This document shows, in pieces, positions 1 through 6,912 of a DNA stretch of 10,698 bases. Below the pieces are notes generated by a model. That model had not been told where the DNA came from. It did not search any database and saw only the letters and a list, made by a program, of their open reading frames with translations. The translations under genes were made by a program, and so were the position numbers. Source of the DNA: CAYFUR01 sp964346275 (GTDB taxonomy: Bacteria; Sumerlaeota; Sumerlaeia; SLMS01); NCBI GenBank assembly GCA_964346275.1, contig CAYFUR010000122.1, positions 1-10,698 on the forward strand, in the 5' to 3' direction. How positions within the stretch are numbered: the stretch's first letter is position 1; each line of letters opens with the position of its first letter.

Positions 1-1
1 G

Positions 2-1129
2 GCGACGATATTGTCCAGCATGGAACCCCATCCGAAGTCGCTGCTCTTTTGGCGTTCTTTTCTGCAATTCCTCGGCGGGATGGGCATTATTGTCTTCTTT
101 GTGGCCATTTTGCCCGTACTGGGCGTGGGAGGTAAAACACTCTTCAAGCAGGAAGTCCCCGGCCCGCTGCCCGAAGGGTTGACGCCGCGCATTAAAGACA
201 CGGCGCTCAACCTGTGCAAGATCTACATCGGCCTGAACTTGATCGAAGTGTTTTTGCTCCTTTTTGGCGGGCTGAGCCTCTTCGATGCGATCAACCATGC
301 CATGACCACCATGGCCACCGGCGGCTTTTCCACGAAAACATCAAGTGTCGGCCACTTCTCGGTCTATGTGGAATGGGTTGTGATTCTCTTCATGTTTATC
401 GGGGGAGCGAATTTCTCCCTGCATCTGCGTCTTTTAAAAGGCGATTGGAAAGCCTACTGGCGGAATACGGAGTTCAAAGCGTATATCGCCATCGTCGTTT
501 CCCTGGCATTGTTTTTCACGGCAATCCTTTACCTGGCGGGGACGACAACGGTCAGCAATCCCGGGGGAATCAACTTTCGCGATGCTCTGTTCGCCACGCT
601 GACGATCCTGACAACCACGGGCTTCGGCACACAGGACTTCGACCAGTGGCCAGAGGTCTGCCGGTTGATGCTGGTTTTGCTGATGTTTGTGGGCGGGTCT
701 GCGGGCTCCACAGCCGGCGGGATGAAGATCATCCGCTGGGTGATTCTGATCAAGAGCGCCGGGCACCAACTGAGCAGCCAGGCGCGGCCCCGCGTGGTGA
801 AGGCGCTCAAAATCGGCGGCCAGGCCCTCGACCGCTCCACGGCGGGCCAGGTTTTTGCCTTTTTCTTTATATACATTTCCATCTTCGTTTTTGCCAGTCT
901 CGCCGTGGCCTTTCTTTCGCCAGCCCAGGACTTGATTACGACCATCACGGCGGTGGCTGCTTGCATCAACAATATTGGCCCCGCGCTGGAGGCCGTTGGC
1001 CCCACAATGAACTATGCCGATCAAAACTGCCTCGCCAAATGGATTCTCGCCCTCTGCATGATTCTCGGACGTATTGAACTTTACGCCGTTCTTGTATTGT
1101 TTACCCCCAGCTTCTGGTCAGGAAAGTGA
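2..1129 (+). CDS. trkH: Trk/Ktr-type potassium transporter, membrane subunit TrkH (5'-truncated)
   Basis: This is the C-terminal part of a TrkH/KtrB-family potassium-translocating subunit, an inner-membrane protein that normally works with a cytoplasmic NAD-binding TrkA/KtrA regulator. The frame is open to the window edge, reading ATILSSMEPHPKSLLFWRS, which matches the conserved loop before the LGGMGI helix. The gene therefore starts upstream, and the TTG at 11 is not a real start. Three of the four selectivity-filter pore loops are visible: TTMATGGFST (nt about 307-336), TILTTTGFGTQD (about 601-636) and CINNIGPALE (about 961-990). The GGSAGSTAGGMK segment (about 691-726) and the C-terminal GRIELYAVLVLFTPSFW (about 1066-1116) are also family hallmarks. 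Multiple hydrophobic helices separate the loops. No trkA is in the window; it may lie upstream. The stop is 9 nt before purB, so the two are probably co-transcribed. Confidence 0.95.
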   Translation, partial: ATILSSMEPHPKSLLFWRSFLQFLGGMGIIVFFVAILPVLGVGGKTLFKQEVPGPLPEGLTPRIKDTALNLCKIYIGLNLIEVFLLLFGGLSLFDAINHAMTTMATGGFSTKTSSVGHFSVYVEWVVILFMFIGGANFSLHLRLLKGDWKAYWRNTEFKAYIAIVVSLALFFTAILYLAGTTTVSNPGGINFRDALFATLTILTTTGFGTQDFDQWPEVCRLMLVLLMFVGGSAGSTAGGMKIIRWVILIKSAGHQLSSQARPRVVKALKIGGQALDRSTAGQVFAFFFIYISIFVFASLAVAFLSPAQDLITTITAVAACINNIGPALEAVGPTMNYADQNCLAKWILALCMILGRIELYAVLVLFTPSFWSGK

Positions 1130-1138
1130 GAAAAAAAG

Positions 1139-2467
1139 ATGATCGACCGTTATTCCCGCAGCCCCATGAAGGATCTCTGGACCAAGGAAGCCCAGTTCCA
1201 CGCCTGGCTCGACGTGGAGCTGGCTGTTTGCGAGTATTACGCGAAGAAGGGGCGCATTCCCCAGAAAGACTTTCAAACGATCTGCAAGAAGGCGCGCATC
1301 GATGTCCCACGCATCGAGAAAATTGAAGAGACAGTGCGCCACGACGTCATCGCCTTTACCACGCAATTGGCCGAGGAAATCGGCCCGCCCTCGCGCTATG
1401 TCCATCTTGGCCTGACCAGCAGCGACGTGGTCGACACCGCGCTCGCCCTGCGCGTGATGCGGGCGGCCAAAATCATCGACAGCAAGCTCGCGAAAGTTCA
1501 CGGCGCTCTGCGCAAACTCGCCAAAAAACACGCTCATACCATTATGATGGGCCGCACCCACGGCATGCACGCCGAGCCAACGACTTTCGGCCTGAAAGCG
1601 CTGATCTGGTACGAAGAGTTCGGCCGCCACCGCGAGCGATTTCGCGAAGCATCCGAACGGATGCGCTATGGAAAAATCAGCGGTGCCGTCGGCACCATGG
1701 CGCATACCGGGCCGGACCTCGAAAAGCAGGTCTGCCGCAGCCTTGGTCTCAAACCCGCGCCGGTCAGCACGCAAATTCTCCAGCGCGACCGCCACGCGGA
1801 GTTCATGAACGCGCTGGCCCTGATTGCCTGCAGCATCGAAAAAATCGCGACGGAAATCCGCCATCTCCAGCGGCCGGAAATCCGCGAGTTGGAAGAACCC
1901 TTCGCGAAAGGCCAGAAGGGGAGCAGCGCCATGCCACACAAACGCAATCCCGTCGTGGCCGAGCAGATGAGCGGCCTGGCGCGGGTGGTGCGCTCCAATG
2001 CTCTGGCCGCCATGGAAAACGTGACGCTGTGGAGCGAGCGGGACATCAGCCACAGCAGCGTGGAACGCGTCATCATCCCCGATAGTTGCATGCTGGCGGA
2101 CTATCTCCTTGGCAAGCTGCTCTGGATGGCCGAGGGAATGAAGGTGAACAAGGAGCGCATGCGCGAGAACCTTCATGTCACCCGCGGGCTGGTCTTCTCC
2201 CAGCGCATCCTGTTGAAACTCGTCGACGGCGGCCTGGCCCGCGAGGACGCCTATGCCGCGGTGCAGGCCGCGGCGATGCGCTGCTGGCACGGAGGCGACG
2301 AGTTTCTCGACGAATTGCTGAAAGAAGAAGTGGTTTCCGATCGCTATACACGCGAGGATCTCGCCTCTTTCATGGACCCGGAAAGCTATCTCCAACACGT
2401 GGATGCGATCTTCAAACGATGCGGCGTGCCCGCGCCATCGCGCCGGGGCGGCGGGAAAAAGCGTTGA
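1139..2467 (+). CDS. purB: Adenylosuccinate lyase
   Basis: Cytoplasmic enzyme of purine synthesis that releases fumarate from SAICAR and from adenylosuccinate. The 442-residue product has the usual length of the short bacterial PurB type. Fumarase/aspartase superfamily motifs appear in order: TSSDVVDT (93-100), GRTHGMHAEP with the general-acid His (138-147), the mobile signature loop GSSAMPHKRNP with the catalytic Ser (261-271), and RDISHSSVERV (301-311). The N-terminal MIDRYSRSPMKDLW is typical and fixes the ATG start. A purine-rich stretch (GGAAAGTGAG, 1121-1130) that includes the trkH stop codon can serve as ribosome binding site. The 9-nt gap suggests co-transcription with trkH, an unusual pairing that probably has no functional meaning. 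The lysine-rich C-terminal tail (RRGGGKKR) is slightly extended but not remarkable. Confidence 0.97.
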   Translation: MIDRYSRSPMKDLWTKEAQFHAWLDVELAVCEYYAKKGRIPQKDFQTICKKARIDVPRIEKIEETVRHDVIAFTTQLAEEIGPPSRYVHLGLTSSDVVDTALALRVMRAAKIIDSKLAKVHGALRKLAKKHAHTIMMGRTHGMHAEPTTFGLKALIWYEEFGRHRERFREASERMRYGKISGAVGTMAHTGPDLEKQVCRSLGLKPAPVSTQILQRDRHAEFMNALALIACSIEKIATEIRHLQRPEIRELEEPFAKGQKGSSAMPHKRNPVVAEQMSGLARVVRSNALAAMENVTLWSERDISHSSVERVIIPDSCMLADYLLGKLLWMAEGMKVNKERMRENLHVTRGLVFSQRILLKLVDGGLAREDAYAAVQAAAMRCWHGGDEFLDELLKEEVVSDRYTREDLASFMDPESYLQHVDAIFKRCGVPAPSRRGGGKKR

Positions 2468-2550
2468 ACCCCGGCCGCAATTCTGGACTATTCCGCTCCG
2501 TGACGGCAGCGCCCACCGCCGCCGGAACGCACTTTTCCGGGTAGAAACCG
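2468..2550 (+). other. purB-tyrS spacer
   Basis: This 83-nt GC-rich spacer has no convincing promoter, hairpin terminator or T-tract. The tyrS ribosome binding site is weak: GGGTAG ends about 6 nt before the ATG. Read-through from purB into tyrS is therefore the simplest reading. Confidence 0.4.
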
Positions 2551-3828
2551 ATGCCGAACATTATCGAAACACTCCGCCAGCGCGGCCTTCTGCAGGATGT
2601 CACGGATCCCGAACTGGAGGAACTGCTTTCTCGCGAAAGCATCACCATGTATATCGGATTCGACCCGAGTTCCGATTCCCTGCACATCGGAAACATGGTG
2701 GGGATCATGATCCTCAAACACTTCCAGCTCCACGGCCACAAGCCCATCGCGCTTGTCGGCGGCGGGACGGGATTGATTGGCGATCCTTCGGGCCGCAGCA
2801 CCGAGCGCAATCTTCTCGACGACGAGGTTTTGGATAAGAACCTGAAAGGGATCGGTAAAAGCCTTGGAAAGATCTTGCGCTTCGAGGGCGACCAGGCGGC
2901 GGTGATGGTGAACAACGGCGATTGGCTCGGCCAGTTTCGCTTCCTGGATTTTCTTCGTGACGTGGGCCGCTATTTTCGCCTGGGCGAAATGCTCGGCAAG
3001 GAAAGCGTTCGCACGCGGCTTCAGTCGGAAGCGGGCATGAGCTTTACGGAGTTCGCCTACCAGCTCCTCCAGGCTTACGATTTCAAGCACCTTTACGAAG
3101 AATATGGATGCCGTCTTCAGGCCGGGGGCAGCGACCAATGGGGCAACATCACCGCGGGGATCGACCTCGTTCGCCGCACGAACGGGGTCCAGGCCTACGG
3201 GATGACGACGCCCCTGCTGGTCGATGCGGAAGGCAAGAAGATGGGCAAATCCGTCAGCGGCGCGATTTGGCTGAACGAGGAAAAGCTGAGCCCCTACGAA
3301 TTCTACCAGTTCTGGGTCCGCCAGGACGACCGCGACATCGAGCGGTTTCTCAAGATGCTCACCCTGATGGACCTGGAGGAAATCGCCGATGTTGTGGCGG
3401 AGCACGAAAAAGATCCCGGCCAGCGCACGGGGCAGAAACGCCTCGCCTTCGAGCTGACTCGGATGATCCATGGCGAAGAAGAGGCGCGAAAAGCGAAGGA
3501 TGCCTCCGAGGCGCTCTTTGGCGGCGAGATGAACGCGAAGAGCGACGAGGAACTGCGCCGGATATTCAACGACGTTCCCTCCGTGGAAATTCCGCGAAAG
3601 GAACTCGAGGCGGGCATCCCGCTCTTCGATCTTCTCGTGCGGACGAATCTATGCGGCAGCAAAGGAGAAGCAAAGCGGCTCCTGGCCCAAAATGGGCTTT
3701 ATCTGAACAACGCCGGCACGCCCTGGCCATCGGATCAGCGCACCCTTGGTCCGGAAAACCTCGCCAGCGAATCCATGATGGTTCTGCGCGCCGGAAAGAA
3801 GAAATACTGTCTCGTCCAGTTCGTTTGA
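2551..3828 (+). CDS. tyrS: Tyrosyl-tRNA synthetase
   Basis: Class Ic aminoacyl-tRNA synthetase that charges tRNA-Tyr with tyrosine using ATP in the cytoplasm. The 425-residue length is that of the bacterial TyrRS family. Seen in order: YIGFDPSSDSLHIGN with the HIGH-type motif (34-48), GGGTGLIGDPSGR (70-82), the tyrosine-binding SFTEFAYQLLQAYDF region (164-178), GGSDQWGN (192-199), and the KMSKS-type loop as KMGKS (230-234). A C-terminal S4 RNA-binding domain (about 350-425) contains PLFDLLVRTNLCGSKGEAKRLL. KMGKS in place of KMSKS is a common variant in bacterial TyrRS. The ATG start agrees with the family's N-terminus. No T-box leader or other attenuation structure is visible upstream. Confidence 0.97.
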   Translation: MPNIIETLRQRGLLQDVTDPELEELLSRESITMYIGFDPSSDSLHIGNMVGIMILKHFQLHGHKPIALVGGGTGLIGDPSGRSTERNLLDDEVLDKNLKGIGKSLGKILRFEGDQAAVMVNNGDWLGQFRFLDFLRDVGRYFRLGEMLGKESVRTRLQSEAGMSFTEFAYQLLQAYDFKHLYEEYGCRLQAGGSDQWGNITAGIDLVRRTNGVQAYGMTTPLLVDAEGKKMGKSVSGAIWLNEEKLSPYEFYQFWVRQDDRDIERFLKMLTLMDLEEIADVVAEHEKDPGQRTGQKRLAFELTRMIHGEEEARKAKDASEALFGGEMNAKSDEELRRIFNDVPSVEIPRKELEAGIPLFDLLVRTNLCGSKGEAKRLLAQNGLYLNNAGTPWPSDQRTLGPENLASESMMVLRAGKKKYCLVQFV

Positions 3829-3972
3829 AACGTCCGGGTCCTTGCGCTGTGGCGTCCTTTGGCCGGAAATCTGCGACCGGTGGCACTCAGGAGATTCCGT
3901 CTCCTCTTGCCATGACAGGCGACAATTCCTTCAAGTGATCGTTGTATTCGCAGTCAGTGAGGCGCTTTCCGA
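3829..3972 (+). other. tyrS-pfkB intergenic spacer with weak hairpin and weak promoter candidate
   Basis: This 144-nt spacer contains a short perfect hairpin at 3889-3905 (AGGAGA / TCTCCT, 5-nt loop) without a following T-tract, so it is a poor terminator. A possible promoter reads TTGCCA (3907-3912), a 17-nt spacer, then TTCAAG (3930-3935); the -35 is good but the -10 is poor. The likely ribosome binding site for the next gene is GTGAGG at 3957-3962, 10 nt before the ATG at 3973. No credible gene lies here. Confidence 0.3.
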
Positions 3973-4920
3973 ATGATTGTTACCGTGACCCTTAACCCCG
4001 CTCTCGACCTGAGCCTGGACGTTCCCGGGTGGCAGGAAGGAGAGGTCAACCGGGCCCGCCAGGTGTCCCGCGTCATAGGCGGCAAGGGGATTAATATCTC
4101 ACGCATTTTGAACGAATTGCGCCATCCTACGACCGCGCTGACCGTGGTGGGCGGCGATTCGATCCAGCAGTTCCAGCGCCTTGCCCAGGCTATCGGGATT
4201 CCCATTGTCTATATCAATATACCGGGAGAGATGCGGATCAACATCCACATTTCCGATCCCAACACGGGGCGAAATCTGAAAGTCAACCAGTCGGGCGTTG
4301 AGTTGGATGATGTTCACTTTCGCCACTTTAAGCTGCTTTTTAACCAGCATCTCCGCCAAGCGCACTATGTCGCCATCGGCGGCAGCCTGCCCCCGGGCCG
4401 GTCGCCCGAGGCTTATCGTGAATTAGTCTCGCTGGCAACCGATGCGGGCGTTCGCACCCTGGTCGATACAACGGAAAAGCCACTGCTGGAAGCGATCCCG
4501 GAAAAGCCGTTCATGGTGAAGCCAAATCGCCATGAATTGGAGGCGACCCTGGGAGGTTCCTTTTCCACGCCGGAGGAAATCCTCGCGGGAGCGCGCGAAC
4601 TCCAGGGAAAGGGAGCGGAATCCGTCGTGATTTCCGACGGGCCGAATCCACTCGTTGCTCTTTGGGGGAATGAAGCGTGGATGGCGGTGCCCCCCGAGGT
4701 CGAAGTGCGAGGCCCCACCGGCGCGGGGGATTCACTTGCGGCGGGTATTCTGGCGAGCCTGAACAGCGGCGAGCGCTTTTCTGATGCCTTGCGCCTGGGA
4801 GTAGCCGCCTCTGTGGCGACCTGCCTCACGCCCGAGGGGGAGTTGTCGAGCCGCACTGAGATCCTGAAGCTTCTGGAGAAGGTCAAAGTCGAAAGACTGC
4901 CGGTCAACTCTCGCCGCTAA
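3973..4920 (+). CDS. PfkB-family sugar kinase, 1-phosphofructokinase-like (FruK/LacC/PfkB group)
   Basis: A 315-residue cytoplasmic ribokinase-fold kinase. The N-terminus MIVTVTLNPALDLSLDV and the GGKGINISRIL motif (36-46) are typical of the 1-phosphofructokinase / tagatose-6-phosphate kinase / Pfk-2 subgroup, which phosphorylates sugar phosphates with ATP. Further family marks are the GGSLPPG loop (136-142), VKPNRHELE (182-190), and the anion-hole and catalytic motif GPTGAGDSLAAG (247-258), in which Asp253 is the expected catalytic base. No PTS fructose component or other sugar gene is adjacent, so the exact substrate (fructose-1-P, fructose-6-P or tagatose-6-P) cannot be fixed and I give no symbol. 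A GTGAGG sequence 10 nt upstream supports the ATG. The stop codon lies only 3 nt from the convergent ruvA stop. Confidence 0.9.
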   Translation: MIVTVTLNPALDLSLDVPGWQEGEVNRARQVSRVIGGKGINISRILNELRHPTTALTVVGGDSIQQFQRLAQAIGIPIVYINIPGEMRINIHISDPNTGRNLKVNQSGVELDDVHFRHFKLLFNQHLRQAHYVAIGGSLPPGRSPEAYRELVSLATDAGVRTLVDTTEKPLLEAIPEKPFMVKPNRHELEATLGGSFSTPEEILAGARELQGKGAESVVISDGPNPLVALWGNEAWMAVPPEVEVRGPTGAGDSLAAGILASLNSGERFSDALRLGVAASVATCLTPEGELSSRTEILKLLEKVKVERLPVNSRR

Positions 4921-4923
4921 AGG

Positions 4924-5541
4924 TTAACGGTGGCGCAGGCCCGCCCGGATCAGTTCTTCCGTGGGCGCTTCCGCCGAACCCAGTTCCTCGACAGCCTGGC
5001 GGATCGCCCGTTCCGCAACCACCTGGCGGCAGCCCAGCACCACCAGCGCCTCCACGGCGTCCCTCACGTGGCCGCTTTCCGGCATGGGGCCAGCCTCGCC
5101 GGATGCAGCGGCTTTTTCTTCCGGTGTGGTATAAGGCACCATCTTTTCCCTCAGTTCCACGACGAGGCGCTCGGCGGTCTTTTTCCCCACGCCTTTAATG
5201 CTCGAAAGATAACTCAAATCGTTTGTGATGATGGCGCGGGCGAAGGAGGCGATCTCGACCTGCGAGAGAATCATGAGTCCCTTGCGCGGCCCGATACCGC
5301 TGATCTGGGTAAAGATGTCAAAGCATTCCCGCTCCACATCCGTTGCGAACCCGAAAAGCACGAAAGACCCTTCGTTGGGATTAAAGTTGAGGCGCGTCAT
5401 GATCGTGACGGGGCCTTCATCCGCTTTCAGCGTTCGCGCCGTGGAGGCGGGAACATCGAGCCGGAACCGGACACCATTCACATCGAGAATCGCAACATCT
5501 TCGTCGAGAGAGAGGAGCTTGCCATGGAGAGAATCGAGCAT
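4924..5541 (-). CDS. ruvA: Holliday junction branch migration protein RuvA
   Basis: RuvA tetramers bind Holliday junctions and load the RuvB motor during recombination and repair. The 205-residue product matches the family length. An N-terminal OB-fold (about 1-65; MLDSLHGKLLSLDEDVAILDVNGVRF) is followed by two helix-hairpin-helix motifs, ISGIGPRKGLMIL (about 80-92) and IKGVGKKTAERLVVEL (about 114-129). A linker leads to the C-terminal RuvB-contact domain (about 155-205; VRDAVEALVVLGC). The ATG fits the family N-terminus, although no clear Shine-Dalgarno precedes it (upstream reads CTCCTGAAAACAC). It lies 43 nt downstream of a small membrane-protein gene and probably shares its promoter. Neither ruvB nor ruvC is in the window. 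The 3' end abuts the convergent sugar-kinase gene. Confidence 0.96.
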   Translation of the reverse strand: MLDSLHGKLLSLDEDVAILDVNGVRFRLDVPASTARTLKADEGPVTIMTRLNFNPNEGSFVLFGFATDVERECFDIFTQISGIGPRKGLMILSQVEIASFARAIITNDLSYLSSIKGVGKKTAERLVVELREKMVPYTTPEEKAAASGEAGPMPESGHVRDAVEALVVLGCRQVVAERAIRQAVEELGSAEAPTEELIRAGLRHR

Positions 5542-5584
5542 GTGTTTTCAGGAGCCTGGAGGTGGTGGGCGAAGCGGGACGATC

Positions 5585-5788
5585 TTAGGTCGTCCAATAG
5601 ACGTTTTCGATCCAACGGAGCAGATTGCCGCCGAAAAGGGCAAATAACACCGCGACGCCCAACGAGATCAAGACGCGAATCACATGGTCGAATTCGAAAA
5701 ACACACTGAGGGCCAGGCACAGATAAGTCACAGCAAATACAATCAATCCTCCAACGATCCGAATAATCGCTTCAGCCGTTTTTGACAT
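5585..5788 (-). CDS. Small two-helix membrane protein (67 aa), unknown function
   Basis: I do not recognise the family. The 67-residue product is very hydrophobic, with two predicted transmembrane segments (about 8-30 and 36-54) separated by the short FEFDHVIR turn, and a short C-terminal tail ENVYWTT. A GG pair in each helix (GG at 13-14 and at 53-54) could aid helix packing. There is no signal-peptide cleavage site. It lies between another small membrane protein and ruvA, all on the same strand, with a good sigma70-like promoter just upstream (5819-5846). No strong Shine-Dalgarno precedes the ATG (upstream GGATAGATTCCT). The reading is supported by compact membrane-protein composition and clean placement between neighbours rather than by homology. 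Confidence 0.7.
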   Translation of the reverse strand: MSKTAEAIIRIVGGLIVFAVTYLCLALSVFFEFDHVIRVLISLGVAVLFALFGGNLLRWIENVYWTT

Positions 5789-5791
5789 AGG

Positions 5792-5821
5792 AATCTATCC
5801 GTTTATCGGGCTGGATAGATT
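5792..5821. repeat. 9-bp perfect inverted repeat, operator-like
   Basis: Arms AATCTATCC (5792-5800) and GGATAGATT (5813-5821) are perfect complements separated by 12 nt. The right arm overlaps the -10 element (5819-5824) and the left arm ends 3 bp from the start codon of the 67-aa gene. Because the predicted transcript starts near 5812, the mRNA would carry only one arm. The repeat therefore looks more like a protein-binding site on DNA than an RNA hairpin. An alternative is a weak terminator for the upstream 78-aa gene, but no T-tract follows. Confidence 0.5.
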
Positions 5822-5846
5822 GTAGAGATATTTCAGTGTCCGTCAA
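5819..5846 (-). promoter_or_regulatory. Sigma70-like promoter upstream of the 67-aa gene and ruvA
   Basis: Reading the - strand: -35 TTGACG (5846-5841, 5 of 6 to consensus), 16-nt spacer, -10 TACAAT (5824-5819, 5 of 6). Transcription would begin near 5812, about 24 nt before the ATG at 5788. The -35 lies inside the last codons of the upstream 78-aa gene, so this would be an internal operon promoter. Confidence 0.55.
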
Positions 5847-6069
5847 CCCGGTTGGCGGCCTTCACTGGCCGGGGTTTTTCCTTAAAAAGCGTTTTGCCTA
5901 TAAAGAAAATCAGCCAGCAGAAGATCGTGAGCCCAATGACCATGCTCGATGGTGTCTGTTTATAGACAATGAAGCCCATGAGAAAAAGCCACGGAACAAC
6001 GCCCAGAATCATCAGCGCAATGCCGAGCTGTTTGCGGTGCGACAGGATATAATGATTCATGCTTTCCAT
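5833..6069 (-). CDS. Small two-helix membrane protein (78 aa), unknown function
   Basis: Family not recognised. Two hydrophobic helices (about 14-36, GIALMILGVVPWLFLMGFIVYK, and about 41-58, SSMVIGLTIFCWLIFFIG) are followed by a basic tail (KTLFKEKPRPVK), which predicts both ends in the cytoplasm. The open frame reaches back to 6201, but its first 44 codons overlap def in another frame and are arginine- and proline-rich, so I exclude them. The ATG at 6069 is preceded 13 nt upstream by AAGGAGG (6089-6083), which overlaps the def stop codon. A second ATG at 6060 (9 nt after GGAAG) is an alternative start. It is probably translated from the def mRNA. Confidence 0.75.
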   Translation of the reverse strand: MESMNHYILSHRKQLGIALMILGVVPWLFLMGFIVYKQTPSSMVIGLTIFCWLIFFIGKTLFKEKPRPVKAANRVDGH

Positions 6070-6088
6070 CTTCCGTCGTGTTCCTCCT

Positions 6089-6667
6089 TCAACGGGACAA
6101 GGCGGCGCGTTCTTCCCGGCTCTTCCGCCTGAGTTGGCGCAGCGGCCCTGCAAGGCGGGACCGCTCCTCCTCGGGCAGGTGGTCGATAAAGAGGATCCCA
6201 TTCAGATGATCGAGTTCGTGCTGAAAGACCCGCGCGGCGAGTCCTTCGAGAGCCATTTCTTCTTCCTCGCCCTCCGGCGTCATATAGCGCACGCGAATCT
6301 GCTTCGACCGGTAAACATCCCCCTCGATTTCCGGGATGGAAAGACAGCCCTCGTTCCCAATGTCATCTTCCACGGAGCTTTCCACGATCTCCGGGTTGAT
6401 GAAGACATGCAGCTCCCGTTGCCCGGGTTCCTTCGAGCGTTTCCCCCGGCGGGGCGAATCCGTCACCTGGGCCCAGTCCGCCAGAAAAACCCGCCTCAAT
6501 GCTCCCACCTGGTTCGCGGCAAGGCCGATACCGGAAGCATCGTACATCGTTTCTTCCATGTCGCCCAGCCACTGCTGAAAGTCTTCGGTCAGATCCTCGC
6601 GTTTCACTTCTCGAGCGGGCTGGCGCAGGACGGGGTCTCCATAGATTTTGATCGGCAAAACAGACAT
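6089..6667 (-). CDS. def: Peptide deformylase
   Basis: Metalloenzyme that removes the formyl group from the initiator methionine of nascent proteins at the ribosome. With the ATG at 6667 the product has 192 residues. All three family motifs are present: GIGLAANQ (46-53), EGCLS with metal ligand Cys108 (106-110), and HELDH (150-154) with ligands His150 and His154 and catalytic Glu151. The start is supported by GGAGG located 10 nt upstream and by the N-terminus MSVLPIKIYGDPVLRQPA, typical of the family. The frame stays open to 6796, but the extra 43 residues are low-complexity leader sequence. A charged segment (about 70-84, DSPRRGKRSKEPGQR) enlarges the loop before the central beta strand relative to the E. 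coli enzyme. The stop overlaps the ribosome binding site of the next small gene. Confidence 0.96.
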   Translation of the reverse strand: MSVLPIKIYGDPVLRQPAREVKREDLTEDFQQWLGDMEETMYDASGIGLAANQVGALRRVFLADWAQVTDSPRRGKRSKEPGQRELHVFINPEIVESSVEDDIGNEGCLSIPEIEGDVYRSKQIRVRYMTPEGEEEEMALEGLAARVFQHELDHLNGILFIDHLPEEERSRLAGPLRQLRRKSREERAALSR

Positions 6668-6912
6668 TTCGAGCCTTCCTCCACGCTTCAGGGAGAGCCA
6701 AAATCGAGCCGACAGAAAAGGAACCATTTCGGTTTTCCGTGTGCGGGCTGGCTGCAACTCGGCCCCGCGACGGGGCATTTCCTCTCTGCCACTCACGCTG
6801 AAAGGCTAGCTCGCCCCCCGATCACCGGCAAGGTCGAAATGAACGGCTGGGGCAAGGGGGACCGTGGGGGCCGAATCCCTGGCGAAGCGAGGTTTAAGCG
6901 GGACTGATTGAA
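6668..6912 (-). other. Glycosyltransferase-def intergenic leader with hairpins
   Basis: A 245-nt region without a convincing gene. It contains a perfect 6-bp hairpin GCCCCG / CGGGGC (6762-6776, 3-nt loop) and, on the - strand, an imperfect GGAAAACC / GGTTCC stem followed by TTTT (about 6715-6738). The latter might be a weak terminator for the glycosyltransferase mRNA. A -35/-10 pair for def is not clear; the best I find is TTGCCG, a 17-nt spacer, then TAGCCT near 6805-6833, which is weak. The def ribosome binding site (GGAGG) sits at the end of this region. Confidence 0.35.

Noticed and set aside
11..1129. TTG at 11 as the start of TrkH
   Set aside because: The frame continues to the window edge with conserved TrkH residues, so the true start lies upstream and the gene is partial.
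1118..2398. 426-codon open frame on the - strand opposite purB
   Set aside because: purB on the other strand has every family motif. The antisense frame is His/Ala/Phe-rich, as expected from a GC-rich codon shadow, and matches no family I know.
2488..3471. 327-codon open frame on the - strand opposite tyrS
   Set aside because: It is the shadow of tyrS with no recognisable domain; long antisense frames are common in GC-rich DNA.
3889..3905. Hairpin AGGAGA / TCTCCT after tyrS as terminator
   Set aside because: The stem is only 6 bp and no T-tract follows on the + strand, so it is too weak to call.
4930..5709. 259-codon open frame on the + strand across ruvA
   Set aside because: It is antisense to ruvA and the 67-aa gene, His/Arg-rich, with no domain or ribosome binding site.
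6070..6201. 44-residue N-terminal extension of the 78-aa membrane protein
   Set aside because: It overlaps def in a different frame and has unstructured composition, while an AAGGAGG site supports the later ATG at 6069.
6059..6907. 282-codon open frame on the + strand opposite def and its leader
   Set aside because: It is a shadow of def; the composition is Pro/His/Arg-rich and no motif is visible.
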